DNA from: JABDMH01 sp965223165 | GTDB lineage: Bacteria; Bacteroidota; Bacteroidia; Chitinophagales; Saprospiraceae | NCBI GenBank assembly: GCA_965223165.1 | Contig: CBDCVQ010000020.1 | Coordinates: 868,001-932,000, forward strand | Reading direction: 5' to 3' | DNA length: 64,000 nucleotides | Part shown: in pieces, positions 1 to 8,838 of the stretch | How positions within the stretch are numbered: the stretch's first letter is position 1 | Layout: each line of letters opens with the position of its first letter | Notes under the pieces: generated by a model | What the model was told of the DNA's origin: nothing | Database searches by the model: none | Seen by the model: the letters and a program-made list of their open reading frames with translations, nothing else | Translations under genes and position numbers: made by a program

Positions 1-852
1 GCCAAATTGTTTGGTCGATCGGCCGAGAAGGAGGATGCCGCTCGAGTACGAAGCCCTTTCAATGTTTTTGTCGGAGCATGCAACCATGATAGAACTGAAG
101 CTGGCATTTTCAAACGGGCAGTAGGGTCGGGGCAAGAGACTGTGCAACGTATGAACCTCTTCGAGGCTTACGAGCTCCACCATGCCCAGTCAAGAGGTAC
201 TCGTGGAAAAGACCGCGGCACCAACTATCTCTTTTACCCACTCAAGATGGGAGACAATAAGCATCGCCCCCACATAAAGCCGGGTACCCGTTTTGAAGTC
301 ACGTTCTCCAGTTGTGATCCAACCATACTGGAGATCGTAGGATCAACTTTCCTTTTGTCTAGCGTATGTGGTGCGTTGGGTAGCAGGGCTAGGCGCGGTC
401 TTGGTAATTTCAGGATATTGAATGAAGGGTTTGATTTTCCCAGCATTGACTCCTTCAAAGACTGGATTGAGAAGATTCCACTCTCGCCGAGTCATCACAA
501 CTCGTACTCGCACCTTTCCGGGGCACGCATAATGCTCAGCAACGATGGCTACGCAACCACAGAAGAAGCGCTGAAACAAATCGGAAACCGATTTTGCGAT
601 TTCCGGGGGCGGTGCAGGTCAGATAAACACGGGGCCTCCATTTTTGGACTGCCGCTGAGGGGAGCCTTCAGAGGTATCAAGCACCAGGGCAGAGAGATTC
701 AACGAAGGGCTAGTCCGCTGATTATCAAAACACAAGAGGTCAATCAACGTCAGCACTGGATGCTGATATCATTGGCCGGCAAGTACTTCCCCGAGGACAC
801 TGCATATGGCCAAAGTCGGGTCAAAGCACCTCCGCCCCCAGGAAAGACTTGA
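1..852 (+). CDS. cmr1: Cmr1, type III-B RAMP subunit (5' end outside window)
   Basis: The reading frame is open from base 1 (in-frame Ala-Lys precede Leu-Phe-Gly), so the start and the N-terminal RAMP half lie upstream. The visible part contains the LFG...SP segment typical of Cmr1 and a basic glycine-rich loop (GALGSRARRGLGNF, about residues 121-134 of the visible part), the RAMP G-loop that contacts crRNA. Known role: Cmr1 sits at the head of the Cmr complex and holds the 3' end of the crRNA/target. The TGA stop at 850-852 overlaps the first possible ATG of cas10, suggesting translational coupling in one operon. The visible part shows no internal disruption, unlike the cas10 that follows. 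Family assignment rests on the motif plus strict operon order. Confidence 0.85.
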   Translation, partial: AKLFGRSAEKEDAARVRSPFNVFVGACNHDRTEAGIFKRAVGSGQETVQRMNLFEAYELHHAQSRGTRGKDRGTNYLFYPLKMGDNKHRPHIKPGTRFEVTFSSCDPTILEIVGSTFLLSSVCGALGSRARRGLGNFRILNEGFDFPSIDSFKDWIEKIPLSPSHHNSYSHLSGARIMLSNDGYATTEEALKQIGNRFCDFRGRCRSDKHGASIFGLPLRGAFRGIKHQGREIQRRASPLIIKTQEVNQRQHWMLISLAGKYFPEDTAYGQSRVKAPPPPGKT

Positions 853-914
853 TGCTTTTTGGAAAGAGTCTACGGACCACGGCCATTCCTTTCATTTTCA
901 AGGGTCTGCACAAA

Positions 915-2797
915 ATGGCTGATGCACACCTCTTCCTACTAACCATCGGTCCGGTCAAAGAATTTATCTTCCAGGCCCGCCGTACCCATGATCTATTTGC
1001 CGGCAGTGCTCTACTCAGTAAGCTCTGTGATGTTGGTATCAAGCAATGCAAAGATGTCTTTTCGAAGGAAAAGGTAAAGGACATCATCACACCGGATGAG
1101 CACAGCCCGCACAAGCCCAATCGCTTTGTGGCTCATCTCAACACTGCCGGTAGAACACCCCAAGAGTTGAGGACGGCGGCGGCTACGATCGCCACAGCTA
1201 TACAGCAACACTTTTGCACCATCGCCACGACAAAGGTACGCGACCTGAATACTATTACTGGCTTCAAGGCTCAATTAGAGGACTTTCTTCAGATCGAGTG
1301 GGTATTCGCTCCTTTTGAGGAGAGAAATAATGAGTCGTACATCGAAGCTTATCGTAAGCTATTTATCGAGCTCGCGGCCGTCAAGAGCGCTAAACCATTT
1401 GACCAAACTAGCTTTGGCAACAGCATCGGTGAGATGGGTCGGAAGTGCATCGTGGATGGCAAGCGAAATGTCAAAGTGTACCGACGAAGGGAAGGAGAGC
1501 GTTTACGAGTGTGCCCCAAGGATAACCTATTGCGCAAGCTCCATATGCCGGAAGAAGAGGTGCTACTGTTGGACCCCGACGAGGTACAGATGAAAAGAAC
1601 ACAAGACCAAAAAAAGTCTGGAGATCAGATCAAGGTCTGGCACGTGCAAGATGGGGAAGGCATTAGCGCGGTGACACTCACCAGGCGATTGTATATGGGT
1701 AACTCACACCGATTTCCAAGCACGACCGCTATCGCCCTAATGAAGCTCCTGGAGGAATCGAAAAGTCTTGTCTCTTTTAAGGCGCTCAAAGAACACGTGG
1801 AAGGAAGTGATAAGTTCTTTAGCCATTCTAAAGACCTACTGTATTATCGTGAAAATATTGACCTGATTTTTGACAATTACCCAAGCTTAGGCGAAAAACG
1901 AAAAAAAGCCATAGCACTGCATGAAGCATGGACCAAGGAGCTGAAGCAGAAAGAAATTCCAGCCACCTTTACCAAGTACTACGGCCTGATCATGTTTGAC
2001 GGCGATCACATGGGTAGGTGGCTGTCCGGCGACTGGCTCAAAGAAGGTACGGATCTGCGAAAATTTCATCGAAGATTTACCGGTGTATTGCCAATTTCTC
2101 ACAGAGCATCTCAAATAAACTGAAGCCACCGAGAGGCGAAGTGATCTTTGCCGGCGGTGAAGACTTTATGGCTTTCGTCAATTTGCATTATCTATTTGAG
2201 GTTTTGCAATTGATCGATTGAACTTATCGGGAAAAAATCGATCAGCCGCTTTCAGATATGAAAAAAGATAGTGGTACCCGTTTCACGATTTCAACGGGGA
2301 TCGCCGTAGCCCACTACAAGCAACCCCTCTCTATGGTTTTGCAGCAAGCATCGGAGATGGTAGAGATGGCTAAGCGGGAGGGACGAGATCGCTGGGCTAT
2401 GGGCGTGATGAAACACTCCGGTGGATATCTCTCCACTTGTTTTCCCTGGGTCTTCCCTACCCAAGACGAGACCTTACCTGCGAGGTGGGTCGCCCTAGAA
2501 GCTATGCAGCATATATGGCATGAGACCCTCACAAATTTTAGCACGGCTAGCTTAATGCGCATGGCGGCCAAACTGGAAGAGCTGGATTATCGCGGCCCTG
2601 GAAACATGATCCTTAGTTTGGCCCGACTATACTACCTGCGCTCTCTCCCCACCGGTACGACCGCCGAGCCGGTAGATCAACTCGTCTCAGCGACTGCAAC
2701 GCTCTTAGGTTCCTCCGACTGCCCAGATGCGAGGGCGCAAGAGAATCTGGCAAACGCCCTCTTATTGTGTGATTTTCTAGTACGTCGAAGCGCATGA
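915..2797 (+). pseudogene. cas10: Cas10/Cmr2, disrupted by a frameshift and an in-frame stop
   Basis: Cas10 is the large subunit that makes nucleotide second messengers on target binding. The start at 915 gives MADAHLFLLTIGPVKEFI, the usual Cmr2 beginning; an ATG at 852 would add an atypical leader. No N-terminal HD nuclease domain is visible. The first palm motif FDGDHMG is at about 1993-2013. The frame (codons starting at multiples of three) runs to a TGA at 2121-2123, but the homologous protein continues one frame over from about 2075-2090 (NFSQSISNKLKPP, then FAGGEDF at about 2150-2170). That frame hits TGA at 2219-2221 and then continues without a shift through RFTISTGIAVAHYK to the stop at 2795-2797. 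So at least one single-base deletion and one nonsense codon separate the two palm motifs from the C-terminus. The signature is GGED rather than GGDD. Sequencing error cannot be excluded, but neighbouring genes are intact. Confidence 0.85.
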
Positions 2798-3924
2798 TAG
2801 CAGAAGCCCTGACTTTGCAGATAGACGCTTGGGACACGCTGTTCTTTCGAGATGGCCGCCCCTTTACGATGGGCGAAGACTCATGGGGCAGTAGCCTGTT
2901 TCCGCCCAGTCCTTCCACCCTGTACGGGATGCTTAGGTCTGCCTATTTCGAGCATTACATGGATCAGCTGTCTCTTGCCACCAAGAGCGATGATCCCACC
3001 GCTGCGCTGACTATGGAAGATTTTGGCCTTTTGCGACAGCAACAAGATGGTACAGAGAGAATATATCCGGCGCCACGTGACCATGTGCTGAAGAAGGGCA
3101 CACTTGACCCCATCCCGCTTACCCTACACCCCACAGAGTCCCCGCTCACCAGTGCCGTCTTGCCAGAAAGACTCCTCTACGAGGGCTCTGCCAGCGTAAA
3201 AGATATGGGCACGTCGCACTTCGTGACCGCCGCCCAGCTCTCTCAATACTTGCAGGGAAATAAACTGCACGAGATCGTGGATCTACGAAACATCGTATTG
3301 GAAGAGCCCAAGGTCGGACTGGCCAGAGATGCTAAGTCGGGGCGAGCCAAAGAAGGCCAACTGTACAGGATCCCGATGGTGAGACCACACTCACTGAGCG
3401 ACCGTGACGGGGAAAAAAAGGTCTCCATCATCTGCCGGATCTCTGGTATGACATGGCCTGAGGCTACCACCCACCTATATCGACTGGGCGGAGAGGGCAA
3501 ATTGGTGACCATCAAAACCCCGCTCCAGAGGCAGGATGGAATACCCCAAGTGCACCTGAGCGGAACCATGTGCAGACTATATCTGGCCACCCCTGGCATA
3601 TTCTATGAAGGTTGGTACCCTAAATCCATTTTTGAGTCGTACGGCTTACAATTGGTCGCTGCAGCCACGGGCCCTCCCGTCTCCATCGGTGGCTGGGATA
3701 TCAAGCAAGGGCGACCAAAGCCGATGCTACGCGCCGTGCCGGCCGGTTCAGTGTATTACCTACGTGGCAGCGAGCACGATCTCTCGGATTTTCAAGAGGC
3801 CTTTCATGGAAAAAAATTGACCTATAGTGCAGATAGTGCGGACGGAGAGCTGGCAGATTGGCACGGGTCCTATGTCCAGCAGGGGTTCGGACTATCTTTC
3901 ATTGGCAAAGTCAACGATAATTGA
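2794..3924 (+). CDS. cmr3: Cmr3, type III-B RAMP subunit
   Basis: 376 residues, the usual Cmr3 length. The N-terminus has the family block DTLFFRDGRPF followed by SSLFPPSPSTLYGMLRS (about residues 14-50). A C-terminal YVQQGFGLSF segment fits the RAMP glycine-rich loop. Known role: Cmr3 pairs with Cas10 at the foot of the complex and binds the 5' repeat-derived tag of the crRNA. The ATG overlaps the cas10 stop by 4 bases, so translation is probably coupled. The frame is intact, so the RNA-binding scaffold could still be made even though cas10 is broken. Confidence 0.92.
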   Translation: MIAEALTLQIDAWDTLFFRDGRPFTMGEDSWGSSLFPPSPSTLYGMLRSAYFEHYMDQLSLATKSDDPTAALTMEDFGLLRQQQDGTERIYPAPRDHVLKKGTLDPIPLTLHPTESPLTSAVLPERLLYEGSASVKDMGTSHFVTAAQLSQYLQGNKLHEIVDLRNIVLEEPKVGLARDAKSGRAKEGQLYRIPMVRPHSLSDRDGEKKVSIICRISGMTWPEATTHLYRLGGEGKLVTIKTPLQRQDGIPQVHLSGTMCRLYLATPGIFYEGWYPKSIFESYGLQLVAAATGPPVSIGGWDIKQGRPKPMLRAVPAGSVYYLRGSEHDLSDFQEAFHGKKLTYSADSADGELADWHGSYVQQGFGLSFIGKVNDN

Positions 3925-3926
3925 TT

Positions 3927-4901
3927 ATGGCAACTTTACACGACACTATTTTGCTCTACTGTGAGAGCAGCCTACATGCCGGTGCAGGGCAAGGGACAGG
4001 CAGCATTGACCTACCCATCCAGCGAGAGCGCCACACGGGATTTCCGAAGATCGAAGCGTCCAGCCTGCGGGGAGCCATTCGAGAAGCTTTTGTGCACAAA
4101 CTCAGCAAGAATGGCACGGAATCGAAGCCCAACGATGATCATACCTTTGTTGCCACCTTCGGCCGCGACGATACGGGTGACAAGCGATCGGCGCTCAGTA
4201 TTGGAGATGCAAGACTGCTGTTCTTTCCCGTGCGATCATGGAAGGGGGTTTTTACCTGGATCACTTGCCCCTTTGCACTAAGGCGGTACGCCAAGGAAGT
4301 CGCGATGATCACCTGTAGGCCGGTAGACCTCAGACTGGCAAGGGAACCTGACGACCACGAAATAGTTTTGCCACACGACAGTAAAAGCGGCGCCGATGGC
4401 AAGGTACTGTTGGAAGAATATCTGTTTACACAGGTCCCGCATCTTGGACCCGAACCCCAAGTGACGATCGACGGGAAAAATCCCGGTGATTATTTTGAAT
4501 CTCATCTCAGATACACGATCGATACCAGAGAATACGGACTCACCTTTCCGCTGTGGAATGGCTGGGCTTTGGTCAGCGATGATGTATTTGCTGACTTTGT
4601 ACAGATGTACACAGAAAAGATCACCCGCAATAGAATAAATCAAAAGACCGGTACTACGGACAAGGGAGGACTATTCAACGAAGAATATCTGCCCGCAGAA
4701 AGTATTCTTTATGCTTATGTGGGCACTAACGATGAGTTTGCAGAGAGCAATGGCAAATCTGCAGAAGAGCTGATGCAGTACTTCTGCCAACTGCCCAAGA
4801 TCATCCAAGTAGGTGGCGATGACAACATTGGTAAAGGACTCCTGCGCACGGCCTTGATGTTTTATGCACCCAGTCTACAAAAGCAAGAAGAAGAACAATG
4901 A
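3927..4901 (+). CDS. cmr4: Cmr4, type III-B backbone RAMP and target-RNA nuclease
   Basis: Intact Cas7-type subunit. The segment SLHAGAGQGTGSIDLPIQRE (residues 15-34) is the Cmr4 signature; Asp28 corresponds to the conserved aspartate used for cutting target RNA at 6-nt intervals. FPKIEASSLRGAIRE follows and is also characteristic. I chose the ATG at 3927; a TTG at 3921 would overlap the cmr3 stop and add two residues. The C-terminal VGGDDNIGKGLLR resembles the family G-loop. If crRNAs are still made, this subunit could give Cas10-independent RNA cleavage. Confidence 0.92.
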   Translation: MATLHDTILLYCESSLHAGAGQGTGSIDLPIQRERHTGFPKIEASSLRGAIREAFVHKLSKNGTESKPNDDHTFVATFGRDDTGDKRSALSIGDARLLFFPVRSWKGVFTWITCPFALRRYAKEVAMITCRPVDLRLAREPDDHEIVLPHDSKSGADGKVLLEEYLFTQVPHLGPEPQVTIDGKNPGDYFESHLRYTIDTREYGLTFPLWNGWALVSDDVFADFVQMYTEKITRNRINQKTGTTDKGGLFNEEYLPAESILYAYVGTNDEFAESNGKSAEELMQYFCQLPKIIQVGGDDNIGKGLLRTALMFYAPSLQKQEEEQ

Positions 4902-5290
4902 CTCATCTAAGAAACCTAAAGCTTGAGCGTCAGCAATACGCCTTTGAGTGTGCGAATCAGGTCGAGGATCAAAAGTTGTACAAGGCACGGTGCGAAGATT
5001 TGGCCATGATGGTCTATACCAATTCGTTGCTATCCGCTGCGGCACTTTTGAAGGAAGGGAAAGAAGCTGAAAAAGAACTATATGGGCACATTCAAGGCTG
5101 GTTGCAAAAGGACGGCATCGGTCTGATCCAAAGCGATCTGCTGGTGGATCTGACTGCACCATCCATGACCTCTTCTCAGCTCAGGCTGTGTACTAAGGAA
5201 GTGATGCTCCTGGCAGACCATCTCAAAGAAATGTGCCAGGCCTTGCCCGACACCTCTACCTCAAGGGAAACATCAAATGAACCGTCATGA
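4898..5290 (+). CDS. cmr5: Cmr5, type III-B small subunit
   Basis: 130 residues, mostly predicted alpha-helical, with the Cmr5 pattern of an N-terminal helix (LERQQYAFECANQV), a short helix pair around MMVYTNSLLSAAALLKEGK and a terminal IQGWLQ helix. Cmr5 forms the inner filament stack beside Cmr4 and lies along the target RNA. It overlaps cmr4 by 4 bases (4898-4901) and cmr6 by 4 bases (5287-5290). Small subunits diverge quickly, so position in the operon carries much of the weight. Confidence 0.85.
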   Translation: MTHLRNLKLERQQYAFECANQVEDQKLYKARCEDLAMMVYTNSLLSAAALLKEGKEAEKELYGHIQGWLQKDGIGLIQSDLLVDLTAPSMTSSQLRLCTKEVMLLADHLKEMCQALPDTSTSRETSNEPS

Positions 5291-6132
5291 AGTATGACTT
5301 TTGCCAATTGACCCCGGAGGTCAGAGAACATTTGTCCGGGCTATCGACATCGGACAATTTTGGACTGGCCGTGGAAAAAGCCGGCCGATGGAATGAGACC
5401 AAGCTTGACCATATGGATCCAGATACCCAGCAGCTTTTTCACAAAATACAGAATAGAAATCTTCACAAATCGCTGCAAGGAAAGCAGGACATGATATTGA
5501 AGCGGCTAAACATACAGGGATACCGGACCGGAACATTCGAGGTCAAGCAGACCTGGCGTATGGCCATCGGACTGGGCAATGCATCGGCCTACAACAATGG
5601 CTTCACCCTGCATAAGGTCTATGGCATTCCGTATATCCCCGCACAGGCACTTAAGGGAGTCTTTCGCGGCCATGTGATTCTTGAGGTGTTTGAAGGTAAA
5701 GAGGACGGGGCATTAAAAGATCAGACATTCCGCTATCTCTTTGGAGCCAATGACCCGGACAGGCCCAACGTTCAAGGCCTCAAAGGACGGATTATCTTTT
5801 TCGATGCCTATCCAAATAGCCAGATCAAGGTGGTCCCGGATATTGTAAATGCACACTTTCCCAGATACTATCAACAAAAATCAGATGAACGCAATCCTGT
5901 CGCTCCCGGAGATTGGCAGAACCCCAATCCTGTCTTTTTCTTAAGTGTAAAAGACACGAGGTTTCGCATCCACTATGCCAGGCCGTCATCTGATGATCCT
6001 CCTACAAGCGCAGCTTTTGGGCATAAGTCCGTCGAACAAATCATCCTGTCCGGGCTCCCCGAGGCACTGTCCAATCATGGCATCGGTGCCAAGACAGCTG
6101 TGGGATATGGAAGGATGGAAATCAAAAAGTAA
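5287..6132 (+). CDS. cmr6: Cmr6, type III-B RAMP subunit
   Basis: 281-residue RAMP. Residues about 79-125 carry the Cmr6 pattern: WRMAIGLGNASAYNNG, then YGIPYIPAQALKGVFRG. Near the end GIGAKTAVGYGRM is the glycine-rich RAMP loop. Cmr6 caps the filament next to Cmr1. ATG overlaps the cmr5 stop. Three bases separate its stop from the next gene, which is therefore almost certainly in the same transcript. Confidence 0.92.
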   Translation: MKYDFCQLTPEVREHLSGLSTSDNFGLAVEKAGRWNETKLDHMDPDTQQLFHKIQNRNLHKSLQGKQDMILKRLNIQGYRTGTFEVKQTWRMAIGLGNASAYNNGFTLHKVYGIPYIPAQALKGVFRGHVILEVFEGKEDGALKDQTFRYLFGANDPDRPNVQGLKGRIIFFDAYPNSQIKVVPDIVNAHFPRYYQQKSDERNPVAPGDWQNPNPVFFLSVKDTRFRIHYARPSSDDPPTSAAFGHKSVEQIILSGLPEALSNHGIGAKTAVGYGRMEIKK

Positions 6133-6135
6133 GCC

Positions 6136-7059
6136 ATGCGAATCATAATTCTTTTGCTAGTCCTTCTAGTCTATCCAACTGCCCTGCCGGCGCAAGATAC
6201 AGCCCGGGTGAACTCTCATACTGATGAAAATCTTGTCCTGAGGATTGACGTCCTTGAGCAGCGGCTCCATCTAATGAGTACCAAGATCGACCTTGATCAA
6301 CAAAGTACGAAAGCCCAATTTGACTCGCTGTTCATGGATTGGCTTTCTTCGCGGTACGTGATTTGGATACTTGGAATTCTCATTACGGTCGTGGGCGGGT
6401 GGAGTGCTATCTGGAACTATATTTGGAGGAAGACAGTAGGTCGCATTGATAAGCAAATTCAGAAGCTCGAGAGTGATTTGGCCGCTCAACAGAAGAAAGT
6501 AGACGGTATCCCCTCTGAAATCACTAGGCTTAGTCAGCAAGCTGAAAATAAGCTCGCAGCTGAAGTCGTACGAATCACATCAGCAAACGAAAGACTCATC
6601 AAAGATCAAATCAAAAGTCAAAAGAGAATTTATCAGTATCAAAAGGAGAAGAAAATCCTAATTCTCACTCAGAAAGAGGATGACAAAACTACCCCAGTCA
6701 CCACAGTCAAGCGCATCTTGAAAAGATTTGACAACAGCGAGTTCAAGGGTTTGTCGGAAGATGACTTGATAACTGCTCAAGATGATGATTACTCCGATTA
6801 CGACATGGTCGTGATCGAAGATGCCGATGCCTCTCGTCCTTTGGATCTCCAAAAGTTTGAGAAAGAGATAGTCGGCATCGCCAACAAGGCCTGCGGCCAA
6901 GACACTGCACTCATTTACTTTGGATCGGGAAACTTTCCTGCTGATAAGGTAGAGCCCAAGATGCAGCACTTAATCAATTTTGCCAATAAGCCCGCCACAC
7001 TATTTGCGAACATGATCCAACTATTTGATTTTCAGGCGCTCTTAGAGGAATCCTCATAG
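6136..7059 (+). CDS. Membrane-anchored coiled-coil protein with Rossmann-like domain, candidate type III ancillary effector
   Basis: 307 residues. Residues 1-20 are a signal-peptide-like hydrophobic stretch ending ALPAQ. A second hydrophobic helix lies at about 74-95 (YVIWILGILITVVGGW...), followed by a charged coiled coil at about 103-170. The C-terminal domain from about 172 begins with a beta strand KILILTQKEDD, has DYDMVVIED (222-230) and YFGSGNFP (261-268), and ends NFANKPATLFANMIQLFDFQ; this alternation looks like a Rossmann-type fold. With a cleaved or anchored N-terminus, the coiled coil and Rossmann domain should face the cytosol. The gene lies between cmr6 and cas6 with 3-4 base gaps. 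Membrane proteins with a nucleotide-sensing domain are a known class of type III accessory effectors, so a membrane-acting effector triggered by a Cas10 product is the natural inference. It may belong to a NARF-type domain family; I recall that name only loosely. No nuclease motif is visible. Confidence 0.6.
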   Translation: MRIIILLLVLLVYPTALPAQDTARVNSHTDENLVLRIDVLEQRLHLMSTKIDLDQQSTKAQFDSLFMDWLSSRYVIWILGILITVVGGWSAIWNYIWRKTVGRIDKQIQKLESDLAAQQKKVDGIPSEITRLSQQAENKLAAEVVRITSANERLIKDQIKSQKRIYQYQKEKKILILTQKEDDKTTPVTTVKRILKRFDNSEFKGLSEDDLITAQDDDYSDYDMVVIEDADASRPLDLQKFEKEIVGIANKACGQDTALIYFGSGNFPADKVEPKMQHLINFANKPATLFANMIQLFDFQALLEESS

Positions 7060-7063
7060 CGTT

Positions 7064-7810
7064 ATGCCTGCCATCCCCATCACCACCCTGACCGCCCACT
7101 ACGACGCCAGTCCCTACCTAGCAGCGGACCGTCTCACCGTCAACAGCCATCATCTCAAGGGTGCCTTTGTCGATCATCTAAAGAGATCTCATGCCGATCA
7201 GATCGAGCGTGGTGACATCGACCTTACTACAATCCTCAACAAAGATGCGGACGGACGGCGAGTGGTGTCTTATCCGCTGTTGCAGTTTCGTCTGGGCATG
7301 AGTGTGCTCCAGATCGTCGGTGTCCGCCAGGGAGCCGATGCCTTGGATGTATGGATCGAATCAGCTTTGGCTAAAGACGGTGGCATACCTCTGAGCAGAT
7401 CTCAACTTTCCTTGTCGGACGTGGAGCAAACCACCTATAGATGGAGACCACACTTGTCGCCATCCAAGCTTTACCTCTACCGACTGCACAGGTGGAAGCC
7501 TTACAGCAGTACCAGTCTAAAGCAGCAGCGGCCACTGAGGGACCTACTCTTCGGACAGATCATGCGCATCCTCGATGACCTGGACATCGCTCTGCCGGCT
7601 CGACCTCAGATCAAACTGCTCCAGCATCGTGCCCTGCCACCTGTCGAAGCATACGACAAGACGCATAGGGTCCGATGGAAAGTGTACCATGCCATGTTTA
7701 TATCCAACGTACATCTGCCCGACCATATCGGCGTGGGCCATGAGTCCAGATTGGGCTTTGGCCGCCTGGAGAGGATCGATCTCAACTCATGGGACGGGTA
7801 TGGCTGGTAG
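7064..7810 (+). CDS. cas6: Cas6 pre-crRNA endoribonuclease (Cas6b-like)
   Basis: 248 residues. The N-terminal half has the pattern seen in Bacteroidota Cas6b proteins: HHLKGAF (about 24-30), then YPLLQFRL...LQIVGVRQGADAL. Near the C-terminus HIGVGHESRLGFGRLER (about 223-239) is the glycine-rich RAMP loop. It would cut the repeat upstream of the last 8 bases to leave an ACUGAAAC 5' tag. The stop is only 8 bases before the first repeat of array 1, so array 1 lies directly at the end of the cas operon. The catalytic histidine cannot be assigned with certainty; His24/His25 are candidates. Confidence 0.8.
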   Translation: MPAIPITTLTAHYDASPYLAADRLTVNSHHLKGAFVDHLKRSHADQIERGDIDLTTILNKDADGRRVVSYPLLQFRLGMSVLQIVGVRQGADALDVWIESALAKDGGIPLSRSQLSLSDVEQTTYRWRPHLSPSKLYLYRLHRWKPYSSTSLKQQRPLRDLLFGQIMRILDDLDIALPARPQIKLLQHRALPPVEAYDKTHRVRWKVYHAMFISNVHLPDHIGVGHESRLGFGRLERIDLNSWDGYGW

Positions 7811-7818
7811 GATTGTGA

Positions 7819-8203
7819 ATCAAAGCGGGATATAAAATGAGGCATTACTGAAACTCGGATGTTTACTTGATGCGACCAAAGTCTCATCAAGGCGGGATAT
7901 AAAAGGAGGCATTACTGAAACCAACCTGTCGTAGATAAAAAACTCGTGCGTAGTTAAATCAAGGCGGGATATAAAAGGAGGCATTACTGAAACTTTTCAT
8001 GTCTGAGCAATTATGGTTTCGTCTTCCGTATCAAGGCGGGATATAAAAGGAGGCATTACTGAAACGGTAGGGCTTGACTGATTGGATAGCTTCCTGGTGG
8101 ATCAAGACGGGATATAAAATGAGGCATTACTGAAACCTTGCGGTACATCAATACTCAACAGGTGCACTTGGACATCAAGGCGGGATATAAAATGAGGCAT
8201 TAC
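7819..8203 (+). CRISPR. CRISPR array 1: 6 repeats, 5 spacers, no leader
   Basis: 36-bp repeat starting ATCAAGGCGGG and ending ATTACTGAAAC, with copies at 7819, 7886, 7958, 8030, 8101 and 8174. Spacers are 31, 36, 36, 35 and 37 bases. The first copy has AAAGCGGG for AAGGCGGG; copies 2-4 have an AAAAGGAGG variant not seen in the other arrays; the last is cut off after 30 bases at the start of element X. The GAAAC end and the decay at the right side indicate plus-strand transcription. There is no leader: the array begins 8 bases after cas6, so expression would depend on read-through. Spacer 1 (7855-7885) is identical to a spacer of array 3 (10757-10787). Confidence 0.97.
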
Positions 8204-8446
8204 GACTAGTGCGCGTATTCCTGCAAAGTGACATCTGCTGCAATAATTACCCCAGGTAAAATCCGCCGGCCGCGTCCGTGCGTCCTCACCTGCGCATAAG
8301 GACTCGAAGGGTGTGTCGATGTTGAGCACACTGCCTTGATCACTTGATCTTCTTCATTGCGGCGGTGCTCGTTGGGACATTAGCTACGAGTCGGTAGCGA
8401 TTGGCGAAGACGCCAAAGCCGGCTGGTTGGTATACGGCGGATGAAT
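8204..8446. repeat. Element X, copy 1 (between array 1 and the cas1 fragment)
   Basis: This ~240-bp segment aligns end to end with 11683-11925, with substitutions and small indels. Matching blocks include AATAATTACCCCA / AATTATTACCCCA, the run TGCCTTGATCACTTGATCTTCTT, and TTGGCG-(4 nt)-CGCCAAA, a perfect 6-bp hairpin kept in both copies. It contains a GC-rich palindrome (8268-8296) of the family found at 19 kb and 24-27 kb. It starts exactly where the last repeat of array 1 is truncated and ends where recognisable cas1 begins. No transposase or convincing reading frame lies within it. Confidence 0.8.
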
Positions 8447-8838
8447 CCTCTATCGTAGAGGCCGGCGCTATGGCCAAGGGACTCGACCCTATGCTAGGGG
8501 TACTCCACACAGATGGCTACAAACGTACTTCTCTAGTATTTGATCTGATAGAACCCATCCGACCTTTGATTGACAGGCTATGGATCGGGATGTGCCAAGA
8601 GGGCCTGCTTGATGCCTCACACTTTGTCAAAAAAGAACAGGGCTATTGGCTTAGTAAAGCAGGTAAAAGAGTGCTGATACCTTCGTTTCAGGACTATCTC
8701 TATCAGCGCGTCAAGGTAGAATCTCGTGTTCGTACCTTGAAGGATGTCATCTATGCTGTCAGCAACGAGCTGGGCAATCTGATCATCGGCAACATGGCGC
8801 CGGACGAAAACCTGGAGGATGTACCTGATCCAGTATGA
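8446..8838 (+). pseudogene. cas1: Cas1 C-terminal fragment
   Basis: The frame carries the core of the Cas1 C-terminal domain: AKGLDPMLGVLHTDGYKRTSLVFDLIEPIRPLIDR, in which the LH histidine and the FD aspartate are two of the three metal ligands of the integrase. The N-terminal beta-sheet domain and the catalytic glutamate region are missing; sequence upstream of about 8446 is element X instead. The same frame can be opened from a TTG at 8401, but that leader is X-derived. The stop overlaps the cas2 start (ATG at 8819), as in intact adaptation operons. A functional integrase cannot be made from this fragment, so new spacers would require a Cas1 encoded elsewhere. Confidence 0.85.

Noticed and set aside
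2050..2090. Programmed -1 frameshift in cas10
   Set aside because: The CGA AAA TTT region does not form a proper X XXY YYZ heptamer in the zero frame, and a separate nonsense codon downstream makes mutation more likely.
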